Below are positions 14,366 through 21,584 of a stretch of 25,359 nucleotides of DNA, in pieces. The position numbers were made by a program, and so were the translations under genes. This DNA is from CAZVIJ01 sp964626735 (GTDB lineage: Bacteria; Patescibacteriota; Dojkabacteria; JAOAGR01), in NCBI GenBank assembly GCA_964626735.1, contig CAZVIJ010000026.1, positions 1-25,359 on the forward strand, given 5' to 3'. Position 1 is the stretch's first letter. Each line of letters starts with the position of its first letter. A model generated the notes under the pieces. It worked only from the letters and a program-made list of their open reading frames with translations, did no database searches and was not told the origin of the DNA.

Positions 14366-15103
14366 TTAGACCTCCGGCATGAAATTATCGCGGCTCCAGT
14401 TCCACAAAACCGGATGCATATCCACCGGCGCGATACCGGTTCCCTCCAGAAGATTTCTCCAAATCTGCGCAACATCCAACGAACTCACCCCTTCCTTCGC
14501 AAGACCGAGCTTAACCGTGCATTGGATGACATGCGTATCGGGGATGATCGATATATCCTCCTTATGTGACAGATCAACATCGGTAAACCGCGACACGATG
14601 TAAAGCCAATAATTAGAAAGTTTCGGTCCGGACAAGTAGGGAAATTCCTTTCTCATAGTCTTTTGGAGAAGATGGATAAGCTTACGTACATCGTTATCGC
14701 ATGCCTTGAATATCTCGCGCGGATCGTCCTTAAAGTATTGGTGCAACGTCTCGCATAAGCTCATCCATATGCCGGTATGCTTATTCATCTGGAGCGCCAA
14801 TTTATGCTTTACCAAATCTGCCTTTACCTTCTCAAGCGGTGTTCTGATAACGATCTCGGGGAAGAAAAGGTAATTCGTCTCCGCATCCGCGAACGTTTCG
14901 AATGCTGACTTCCACATAGCCGGACTGCTTCGCTGAAAGTTGATGCTTACGGGAAGCATGAAATACAGATAGTTGATCCTGCTACCGTGATCAAGCGAAG
15001 GATTCACCTCATGCTGGGGGAGACGTTTGATCTTACCGTCCAGATACAGCTGGTAAAGATCTTTCACACGCTGCCGTGCTCGATCTAAACGTGACCTTGT
15101 CAT
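14366..15103 (-). CDS. Putative HhH-GPD-fold protein (DNA glycosylase-like)
   Basis: A 245-residue soluble, mainly helical protein. Two segments look like the active-site half of the endonuclease III/HhH-GPD superfamily: YLSGPKLSNYWLYIV resembles the hairpin 'L-P-G-V-G-x-K-T-A-x-x-x-L' with its lysine, and IPDTHVIQCTVKLGL resembles 'V-D-T-H-V-x-R-V-x-x-R-L' with the catalytic aspartate. An earlier LPVSINFQRSSPAMWKS fits the family's early 'Q-x-x-x-x-x-x-W' helix. No iron-sulfur cysteine loop is seen at the C-terminus. If right, it may excise damaged bases or be a degenerate relative; the match is by eye and remote. Its ATG overlaps the stop of the 6-phosphogluconolactonase gene (ATGA), so the two are translationally coupled. 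Confidence 0.5.
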   Translation of the reverse strand: MTRSRLDRARQRVKDLYQLYLDGKIKRLPQHEVNPSLDHGSRINYLYFMLPVSINFQRSSPAMWKSAFETFADAETNYLFFPEIVIRTPLEKVKADLVKHKLALQMNKHTGIWMSLCETLHQYFKDDPREIFKACDNDVRKLIHLLQKTMRKEFPYLSGPKLSNYWLYIVSRFTDVDLSHKEDISIIPDTHVIQCTVKLGLAKEGVSSLDVAQIWRNLLEGTGIAPVDMHPVLWNWSRDNFMPEV

Positions 15104-15816
15104 CCGATGTCGGTAAAAAAATGTACTTCCTTCATCTCCCGCAAAACGCGCACGGGAGTTTCGGCAAGTCGACCATCCTCTTCGGTTAGCCGTTTGAAAG
15201 CCTCCGATTTGTTTTGCCCCACTGCATAGACGATCGAGGTATCGACTTCGTTGATGAGAAAAGGCATGGTAACCGTAACGCGGAGGGAAAATTCGTTTTT
15301 ATCCTTTGCATTGTATCCACGTCCCCAAACATTTGGCTGCTCGAATAAAACGCCGAACAGTTCTTCATCTTCGGGATACGGCATCATGCCGCACGTATGG
15401 CCGTCGGGCCCCATCCCCATGACGGCAACGACTTTACCATTCGGATTTTGTTCCCTCCACGCATGGAGCGCCCCGTTGAACCTCGTAGCGAGCTCTTCAA
15501 GGCTCTCGTTTTCTCTTACATGAGTATTGATATACGAAACGGAATTCATGCGCGTTTTCGCCCCAAAATCGCCGAGCTCCATAAGTTGGGCAAAATTATT
15601 TACCGCAGGATCGTTCGAATACCGTTCGTCGGTTACCGAGATCGTCGAGTATTTAGAAAACATTTCTGTATCGAAGGTCGGCACCAATTTCAAAGCAGAA
15701 CCGCCGCACATGAGAAAAAGCAGCGGCGAGTTTTGGTGAGACCGTAAAACTTCGTTGATGAACTGAGTAACGTTGGCGTTTACTTCTTGTTCGGATGCGT
15801 AATGATGTATTTCCAT
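15100..15816 (-). CDS. pgl: 6-phosphogluconolactonase
   Basis: A 238-residue enzyme of the NagB/RpiA-like fold that hydrolyses 6-phosphogluconolactone to 6-phosphogluconate in the oxidative pentose phosphate pathway. Seen: the phosphate-binding CGGSALKLVP near residue 38, DERYSNDPAVNNFAQL around 63, and the diagnostic GMGPDGHTCGMMP near 135, with the His of GHT as the catalytic-site residue. Length is typical. The ATG overlaps the upstream stop (TAATG) and its own stop overlaps the next ATG (ATGA), so it is translated as part of a tight three-gene unit with the DUF3052-like and HhH-GPD-like genes. Glucose-6-phosphate dehydrogenase is not in the window. Confidence 0.9.
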   Translation of the reverse strand: MEIHHYASEQEVNANVTQFINEVLRSHQNSPLLFLMCGGSALKLVPTFDTEMFSKYSTISVTDERYSNDPAVNNFAQLMELGDFGAKTRMNSVSYINTHVRENESLEELATRFNGALHAWREQNPNGKVVAVMGMGPDGHTCGMMPYPEDEELFGVLFEQPNVWGRGYNAKDKNEFSLRVTVTMPFLINEVDTSIVYAVGQNKSEAFKRLTEEDGRLAETPVRVLREMKEVHFFTDIG

Positions 15817-16430
15817 TATCTTCTGTCCTTTTTAGGAATAACTAATTTCAAAGCAGTATGAGTATCGGAAAAAGAAACAACCTTGATATCCACAAGGCCG
15901 CTCTCTTTTGCCGCTTTCATAACTTCGACATCTATAAGGGTAGCATGCTTGCCTTTTTTTGACACTACCCACACCGACCCGTTTGGCACGATTACTTTTT
16001 TTAGCTCAGAAAGCCGTTGCAAATCTTCGACTTCATTTGCCTCAAAAAAAATGCAATCGTACGGTCCGTTATGGATATTCTCCGAAACGGTCCGGGCTAC
16101 CGAGCGAATCTCCGAGATAACTTGTTCTTCGATACCCAAAACGAGGACTGAACTGTCTTCGGCAACCCCAAGCTTTTTCATCAACGTCGGAGGATGGAGT
16201 ATTTTCTCAAGCCACGAATCGGCATGCTTGCCGAGCATAAGATCTACGACACCTTGGTTGCAGTCAATTTTCAAAACGCCAGAGATGGCTTGTATTTCGA
16301 CGATATCCGTAAACGGTATCTCGAGCCGGTAGTCATCGCCTCTAAAAATAATCGATCTGGTTTCCAGCAACGATGTCCCCATTGACCGGTGACCATTGAA
16401 TTTGCATTCGCATGCAACTTGCTGTCCCAT
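15816..16430 (-). CDS. DUF3052-like protein of unknown function
   Basis: A 204-residue soluble protein. The C-terminal half (from about residue 85) reads LGVAEDSSVLVLG, YDCIFFEANEVEDLQRLSEL, VPNGSVWVVSKKGKHA and AAKESGLVDIKVVSFSDTHTALKLVIPK, the pattern of DUF3052-like proteins, which look like a minimal Rossmann-type domain and end in 'R-L-V-x-P-x-x-x-R'. The N-terminal half is beta-rich with CECKF near the start and may be a separate small domain. No function is known. It starts 33 nt after the unknown gene upstream; TATTAT ends 7 nt before the ATG, suggesting its own leaderless promoter for the three coupled genes that follow. Confidence 0.65.
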   Translation of the reverse strand: MGQQVACECKFNGHRSMGTSLLETRSIIFRGDDYRLEIPFTDIVEIQAISGVLKIDCNQGVVDLMLGKHADSWLEKILHPPTLMKKLGVAEDSSVLVLGIEEQVISEIRSVARTVSENIHNGPYDCIFFEANEVEDLQRLSELKKVIVPNGSVWVVSKKGKHATLIDVEVMKAAKESGLVDIKVVSFSDTHTALKLVIPKKDRR

Positions 16431-16437
16431 GTAACCG

Positions 16438-16443
16438 ATAATA
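16438..16443 (-). promoter_or_regulatory. -10 element for the DUF3052-like/pgl/HhH-GPD-like unit
   Basis: TATTAT lies 7 nt before the ATG at 16430, predicting a leaderless or near-leaderless transcript. The -35 region is weak. Confidence 0.4.
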
Positions 16444-16462
16444 GCAGATCAAAAACCAAATG

Positions 16463-17242
16463 TTACCCGAGAATAAACGGAAGCGCGACGGTATCCGGCT
16501 TTTTGACAACGTTCGATCCGAGAAAGTCGCATTCGTCCCATCCCACAATACGGGGAGCCATCAAATTGATCAGGAAATCATGCATACAGACAGACATAGG
16601 CATTTTCAAAGCATCGCCGTTCGACATGCGCACGCTTGGTCCATGTAGTTCGAAATAGAAGTGGGGATCTTCGGTAAATGCATGAATATCATCAAACCCT
16701 TCGGTATGGACATGACCGACATACTCCAAGCGTGCATTATCGGCAGATGCCACATAGAGTGCCGAAATAGACAAATCTCGCGGTCCGGTACCGGATTTGT
16801 GCTGTACGGCAATACTGACACCTGGGTCAAGCAAGACTGAGGGCATTAAGGACGAGCCGTACCATCCATGTCGTTTCATCATCTCGAGCATGTCATGGGT
16901 ATGTCCGCTTGTTTGCATAAACCGTTGCGCTACAAATTTCTGGGGACGACACCCCAAAAGAATTGGCTGATAGGTTGTCCTATCGAAAACTACACGGGTT
17001 TCACCGATTCTCAAAGAACGGAATAGCACCTCTGCAACGCAACCTCGCTCCTTAAGTTCGACTTCCGAAGGATACGCTCGCGATTGCTGATCGCCGGATA
17101 CTCGAGGTAGAAGGAATCTATTTATCAAATATTCCGCAGCAATACCATGGCTCGTCTGATCGAAACTTGGCACGTCATCCCGATACGCTCCGTTCACAAC
17201 CGAGTGCATCTCTCGAATAGCACTTGTTATGTCCTTTACCAT
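16463..17242 (-). CDS. Protein of unknown function, 259 residues
   Basis: A soluble 259-residue protein with no recognised family. It has an N-terminal helical part, then a mixed region with several His-containing segments: SGHTHDMLEMMKRHGWYG, LEYVGHVHTEGFDDIHAF and DPHFYFELHGP. No membrane segments or signal peptide are seen. The frame is open upstream to 17338, but an in-frame start at 17242 is better placed, with TATAAT 9 nt upstream, and the extension overlaps the intergenic region. It is first of six minus-strand genes that include pgl. The scattered histidines might be a metal site, which is speculation. Confidence 0.6.
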   Translation of the reverse strand: MVKDITSAIREMHSVVNGAYRDDVPSFDQTSHGIAAEYLINRFLLPRVSGDQQSRAYPSEVELKERGCVAEVLFRSLRIGETRVVFDRTTYQPILLGCRPQKFVAQRFMQTSGHTHDMLEMMKRHGWYGSSLMPSVLLDPGVSIAVQHKSGTGPRDLSISALYVASADNARLEYVGHVHTEGFDDIHAFTEDPHFYFELHGPSVRMSNGDALKMPMSVCMHDFLINLMAPRIVGWDECDFLGSNVVKKPDTVALPFILG

Positions 17243-17251
17243 AAGCTTAGC

Positions 17252-17257
17252 ATTATA
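17252..17257 (-). promoter_or_regulatory. -10 element upstream of the 259-residue gene
   Basis: A perfect TATAAT lies 9 nt before the ATG at 17242, giving a leader of at most about 3 nt. No clear -35 is visible. Confidence 0.45.
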
Positions 17258-17384
17258 ACATGTGTATTTTATGTTGAAGTCCAAATCTATGGATTTGCCG
17301 CATGATTGTATATCAAATCTATACGTCTTACGTTCCAAGATCGGTACAACAAGCTGTAACCCAACGTGACTATATTCACACTTA

Positions 17385-17400
17385 TATATTAATCAATATA
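17385..17400. repeat. Palindrome TATATT-AATC-AATATA before the GlsB-like gene
   Basis: A six-pair inverted repeat with a 4-nt spacer lies 4 nt before the ATG at 17405. It could be an operator or overlap the -10 element. Its AT-only arms make chance formation plausible. Confidence 0.3.
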
Positions 17401-17404
17401 AAAA

Positions 17405-17674
17405 ATGAACCTATTCGTTTGGATGATAGTAGGAGCATTATCCGGTTGGATCGCCAGCTTGATAATGAACAACGACAGCAACCAGGGAGCGTTGGCCAAC
17501 ATAATCATAGGCATGTTGGGGTCGCTCATCGGAGGTTTCATCGTCACATTATTCACGACAGGAGGTGCAGATATCACTACAGCCTTCACGCATCTCAATC
17601 TCGCTAGCGTTGCAGTTTCTGTTCTAGGTGCAGTAGTACTGCTCGGGGGCATGAGACTGTTTCAAAAAGCGTGA
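17405..17674 (+). CDS. GlsB/YeaQ/YmgE-family membrane protein
   Basis: An 89-residue, glycine-rich protein with three membrane helices. It begins MNLFVWMIVGALSGWIASLI and continues with NIIIGMLGSLIGGFIVTLF, the characteristic 'G-x-x-x-G-W-x-A' and 'G-I-x-G-x-x-G-G' patterns of the family formerly called transglycosylase-associated proteins. In other bacteria members are often stress-induced; biochemical function is unknown. It stands alone, divergent from the 259-residue gene, and ends before a strong terminator, so it is monocistronic. Confidence 0.85.
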   Translation: MNLFVWMIVGALSGWIASLIMNNDSNQGALANIIIGMLGSLIGGFIVTLFTTGGADITTAFTHLNLASVAVSVLGAVVLLGGMRLFQKA

Positions 17675-17693
17675 CACAATATATATGCAACGA

Positions 17694-17717
17694 AGGGGAG
17701 CTACGGCTCCTCTTTTT
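17694..17717 (+). terminator. Intrinsic terminator after the GlsB-like gene
   Basis: AGGGGAGC, a TACG loop and GCTCCTCT form an eight-pair stem (one G-U) followed by TTTT. It starts 20 nt after the stop codon. Confidence 0.85.
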
Positions 17718-17783
17718 GTTTGGGATATTCCTTGGTGCAATCACGAATATATAGTAATAAACCGGTACTACGTTATATAGAAC

Positions 17784-18236
17784 ATGTCGCCGGATGAAAT
17801 TATTCAACCAATTCAATCGCTAGTACAATCTGCAACGAACACCATTGGTCAGCAGATCAGGGATACGAATGTACTAGTGGACACTGCTCTGGGCGAAATA
17901 CCGCCCGGAAGAAGGGATGTCTTATTCAGCTCAACGTATGGGATACAAAGCTCGCTACAACGTGCCCAGCAGCAGCTCAATCAAATACATAACCAGTTCG
18001 CATCGACGCGCCACAAAATCCAAGAAACCGTCCGGAAATACAATGAGGAATTGGAGAGGCTGCGCAAGCAAGTACATGAACTTCAAAACAAGCTTCGCGA
18101 CGAGCAAGATAGCTGTAGCAGCGCGCGCAGAAGGCTCGAAGCTCAAATAGCGGTACTGCGGCAATCAATGCCCTCGCTTAATAATGCGCATCAGCAAATC
18201 CAACAGTCGTTAGCGCAACTTGGAAAGCTCACATGA
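17784..18236 (+). CDS. Coiled-coil protein of unknown function
   Basis: A 150-residue soluble protein. Residues about 55-150 are almost entirely Gln, Glu, Lys, Arg and Leu in heptad-like order (LQRAQQQLNQIHNQF, YNEELERLRKQVHELQNKL), so a long coiled coil is expected. The N-terminus has PPGRRDVLFSSTYG, a small non-helical break. No family is recognised. The start ATG follows TTATAT by 5 nt. The gene is flanked by terminators on both sides, so it is a single-gene transcript. One cysteine (in DSCSSARR) is present. Confidence 0.7.
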   Translation: MSPDEIIQPIQSLVQSATNTIGQQIRDTNVLVDTALGEIPPGRRDVLFSSTYGIQSSLQRAQQQLNQIHNQFASTRHKIQETVRKYNEELERLRKQVHELQNKLRDEQDSCSSARRRLEAQIAVLRQSMPSLNNAHQQIQQSLAQLGKLT

Positions 18237-18292
18237 ACCCTGCATGAAAAAAGTGTAACTGCCTTTCACTATACTTCTGAGGGTTAGAAAAG

Positions 18293-18324
18293 AAATAAGG
18301 TTGGTGATGAGCCAACCTTATTTT
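18293..18324. terminator. Bidirectional intrinsic terminator
   Basis: AAATAAGGTTGG and CCAACCTTATTT form a twelve-pair perfect stem with a 7-nt loop. The plus side ends TTATTTTC and the minus side ends TTATTTCTTTTC, so it can end both the coiled-coil gene and the convergent kinase gene. Confidence 0.9.
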
Positions 18325-18334
18325 CATTGTAGCG

Positions 18335-20640
18335 TTACGCCGTCAATTCCTTTGTCCCATCTTGTGAATCCATCCCGTTTTTCGGAAATGTCACATAAAA
18401 CGTCGTTCCCTTATTTTCTTCCGATTCAAACCGAATCGATCCGCCCGATTGCTCGACGATCGACTTTACGACATATAGACCAAGTCCGGTTCCTTCGATA
18501 GCTTGAGAAGTCACGTTATCTGCCCGAAACAGTTTCTGGAAAACTTTATCCTGCTGCGATTCGGGAATACCGTAGCCGGTATCATTCACGATAACCGCAA
18601 CGGAGCCGTCTTCATTTCGACCGATCGTAACAACTATTTTTCCATTGGAAGGAGTATATTTCACTGCGTTCGAAGCAAGGTTTTGGAAAATAATGCGCAT
18701 AAGCTGAGGATCAGCCTCGAATTCCGATATCGGTTGATAGTGCGTTTCAACCTGTAGATTCTTATCTTTGATAGAAGGCATAAGCTCATGAACGACGCTT
18801 TCGCAAATCTTAACGATATCGCACGCTACCGGAGTGATCGCAAAACTTCCGACGTCGATCCTTGATACATTCAAGAGCGAATTGACGAGCTCTACCATTC
18901 GTTGGTTACCGTCGTAAATTTCCTGAATATATTNNNNNNNNNNTATATTCTTTCTGGTCATCCTTCAGCTTGCCTGCGTCACCATTGAGTAGCATTTCGG
19001 CATACCAGTTGATTGCAGAAAGCGGCGTACGCAATTGGTGCGATGCAAGTGAAACGAACTCGGTCTTGGCCTTATCGACGGCATACTCTTTGGTGACGTC
19101 GCGGAACACGACGACGCAGCCGATGACATTGCCATCTTTATCCTTTAAGGGAGCCGCACTGTCCGCCACCGGTATATGCTTGCCGTCGCGGGAAACGAGT
19201 ATGGTATGGTTTGCCATTTCTTGCGGCGTGCCTGTCTCGATGCTTTTGATGATGAAGTCGTTATTGACTTTCTTCGTATCCTCATACAGGAACGTCAATA
19301 TTTCATCGTAGGCACGGCCTATCGATTCTTCCATCGTATATCCGGTCAAATCAGCGGTAATTTGGTTAAGCATCGTTATCTTTAAATCCTTATCGACGAC
19401 AAACACGCCGTCTCCAATACTGTAGAGAATCGCATTAATCTTATCTTTCTCCGTCTTAAGCTTATCTTTTTCTGCCTCAAGTTCATGCGTACGATCGGCG
19501 ACTTTTTTATCCAGCTCGTTATACGAACTTTGCAGTTTGGCAGCCATCACATTGAACTCGGATGCAAGAATACCGATCTCATCGTGCTTATTCGAGTATC
19601 TGTCGTCAACGCGAATGCTCAAGTCGCCATGGCTCATGCCTTGGATTGTTCTCGTAACATTCTTGATAGGCTTGAATACGTACCGGATGAGGTAGAGCAA
19701 TACCAATAGCGGAGTGATTGCGATAGCTGCCGCAAGCGCCACGAATAGGTACCGGAAGAACTTCGCAACGTTAGTCTCAGAAATCGATTTTTCGATATCT
19801 TCGATTGGAACGGTTACATTTGCCACCCATCTCCTCCCGGGCATTACCGAAACGGGATATTTTGCGGCGACTTTCTGCTTGCCCTCGAACGTATACTTGA
19901 ATATTGTCGGCTTCCCTGCAATTGCAGCAGTTTGTGCCTGAATCACCGACTGTTCTTTTGATGTGCTCTTGGTACCGATCAGTGAAGCGCGGGGATGGTA
20001 CAGGATATCGTTGTTATCGTCCGTAAGCGTGACGTACCCGGAATCGAAAATATGCACATCCTGCAAGTACTTATCCTTGATCTTGTCTAGGTACAGCGCA
20101 CCGCCGACCGTACCGGAGAATACTTTCTTATCGTCGTAAACCGGGACATGTACCGCGACAAGATACGAAGTAGCGCCGGGTACCTTTATTGCCCTGCTCA
20201 TAACCGGCTTATGCTGGGGATCGGAAAATACATCCTTAATGTAATCGCCTAAGCTGAACGCATCAACACCGATCAGCGATTTATTGAGCGAGCATTGGAA
20301 CTTCCCTTGGGAATTCACTCTCCCTAGGTTTTCGACATTTGCCGTCTTGCTATCGNNNNNNNNNNAGCAGTTCCTTGATTTTCGCGTTGCAAGCATCCGT
20401 CGTTCCGCTCTTGATCTCGGGGATGTTGGCGATAATCTGAAGTTTATCGATAAGCGCCGCAATCTCGGATTCAAGCTGTTTGGAAACTTGCTGCGCCATC
20501 AGCATCTCTTGTTGGCTGTACTGATCGACGAGAATTTCTTGCAGGTTTTTCCTAATCGAATATTCTGAATAAACTGCACCCATTTCGGATAGGATGAGGA
20601 AGAAAATGGTGATGAGTATGATAACGGTTTTCTTTTTCAT
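18335..20640 (-). CDS. Sensor histidine kinase (dCache-HAMP-PAS-HisKA-HATPase), split by two artificial N gaps
   Basis: One gene, broken only by N runs at 18934-18943 and 20356-20365. If the second gap is closed directly, the frame reads KIKELLDSKTANVEN; if the 6-nt duplicated TATATT at the first gap is collapsed, it reads DDQKEYIQEIYDGNQRM. That gives about 759 residues. Order: N-terminal membrane helix (VIILITIFFLILSEM), exported double-Cache sensor, second membrane segment (FVALAAAIAITPLLVLLYL), HAMP (IQGMSHGDLSIRV, DEIGILASEFN), coiled coil, PAS (NAILYSIGDGVFVVDKDL), HisKA with the phospho-accepting His in SHQLRTPLSAI, and HATPase with QNLASNAVKYTP, DTGYGIP and GTGLGLYVV. No response regulator is adjacent. 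It lies 39 nt after the last pilin-like gene with its own promoter. ATG 20640 is preferred over 20652, which overlaps the -10 box. Confidence 0.9.
18934..18943. other. Assembly gap (ten Ns) flanked by duplicated TATATT
   Basis: The six bases before the gap and the six after it are both TATATT. Merging them restores a single in-frame HisKA region. Confidence 0.85.
20356..20365. other. Assembly gap (ten Ns) with probable zero missing bases
   Basis: Removing the Ns joins CT to CGATAGC in frame and gives continuous, plausible sensor-domain sequence. Confidence 0.75.
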
Positions 20641-20650
20641 ACGATGATCC

Positions 20651-20678
20651 ATTGTATAGGTATCATCGTCGATAACAA
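20651..20678 (-). promoter_or_regulatory. Promoter of the sensor kinase gene
   Basis: TTGTTA (20673-20678), 16 nt, then TACAAT (20651-20656), placed 10 nt before the ATG at 20640. The upstream pilin-like gene ends at 20680, so the kinase can be expressed separately from the pilus operon. Confidence 0.55.
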
Positions 20679-20679
20679 C

Positions 20680-21078
20680 TTAGGGAACCTCCTGCCACGA
20701 AGAAAGCGTCATTTGTGGGGATACGGTTGCAACCGAAACGCTCAACTTTCGGGTTACGCCCTTTACGGTTCCGCTCGCTGTAAACGTTCGATTCGATGCT
20801 CCAGAACCGGAAACTGATGAGATAGCGCACGAACCGGTATCGATCGTGAGCGTTTCGCCTCCAGCATATTTGGAATCTTGCTTGAGTTTCGACAATGCGG
20901 TTTCTGCACATGCTTGTGCAATTCCTCGTGCTTGACTGGAAAGTAGCGAAACATATCCTGATTTATTCGAATCGATACTCGAGTAGAGAATAGAGACGGC
21001 AATCGCAAGACATACGGCGCCGATAATGAGCACGCTCGTCAGCGTTACGAAACCGTTCTTTTTCGAATTATATGTCAT
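20680..21078 (-). CDS. PilX/GspK-like minor pilin
   Basis: A 132-residue prepilin-like protein. A short basic leader (MTYNSKKNG) is followed by a hydrophobic helix FVTLTSVLIIGAVCLAIAVS, with the predicted cleavage after Gly9. The mature residue 5 is Thr rather than the Glu present in the three pilins upstream; GspK/PilX-type tip pilins also lack Glu5 in many systems. The head region has QACAETALSKLK and a second cysteine (GSCAIS), likely a disulfide. The gene overlaps the preceding PilW-like gene by 4 nt (ATGA), so is coupled to it. Predicted to be processed by PilD and to sit at the pilus tip complex. Confidence 0.8.
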   Translation of the reverse strand: MTYNSKKNGFVTLTSVLIIGAVCLAIAVSILYSSIDSNKSGYVSLLSSQARGIAQACAETALSKLKQDSKYAGGETLTIDTGSCAISSVSGSGASNRTFTASGTVKGVTRKLSVSVATVSPQMTLSSWQEVP

Positions 21079-21584
21079 CGTATGGTAGCGCTCGAAGTAA
21101 ATGTCTGGGAATATGACAGTTCCTTTTTATTGCTCGGATTTACGTGGGAAAGCGTAAAGGTGAATTTTACCGTACCGGGGATGCTGCTCGTTGAAATATT
21201 CTTGAACGAAACATTAGAAACAGCAACTCTATTGGAGTTCAGCTGCACGGGAGCAGCGGTCCCTTCCGATATCCGCACGTTCGTCCCCACGACATCAAAG
21301 ACTGTTGGCGAATTGGCTGCAACGGGAACAGATACAGTAAGGCTAGCGTTTGACGTTCCATAGGTAGGGGATGTTATGCCCGTAGCGTTCCTGATCGTCT
21401 GGGAGAGTATCGCAGAAATTTGCATTCCTTGCTGCTCAACTTCTGCAATCGCTTGCGACCTGGTTCTTGTTTGATATAGGGCGAAAACAAAGTTGCCAGA
21501 AACGAGCAGGACGGTGCCGGCGATACTTATGTACAGCATAAGCTCGATTAACGATGTCCCTTGTTTTATTCCGGCGTCTTTCAT
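21075..21584 (-). CDS. PilW/GspJ-like minor pilin
   Basis: A 169-residue prepilin. Leader MKDAGIKQG, cleavage expected between Gly9 and Thr10, then TSLIELMLYISIAGTVLLV with Glu5 of the mature protein. The following helix contains RSQAIAEVEQQGMQISAILSQTIRNATG, typical of the PilW/GspJ group, and the head is a Ser/Thr/Asn-rich beta domain. The ATG shares one base with the stop of the propeller-pilin gene (TGATG). An open frame extends upstream to 21701 but would overlap that gene and lose the leader, so 21584 is used. Confidence 0.85.
   Translation of the reverse strand: MKDAGIKQGTSLIELMLYISIAGTVLLVSGNFVFALYQTRTRSQAIAEVEQQGMQISAILSQTIRNATGITSPTYGTSNASLTVSVPVAANSPTVFDVVGTNVRISEGTAAPVQLNSNRVAVSNVSFKNISTSSIPGTVKFTFTLSHVNPSNKKELSYSQTFTSSATIR

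Noticed and set aside
18335..20652. Apparent frameshifts splitting the sensor kinase into three pieces
   Set aside because: Both shifts coincide with ten-N gaps, and the frame is restored when the gaps are closed, so this is not a pseudogene.
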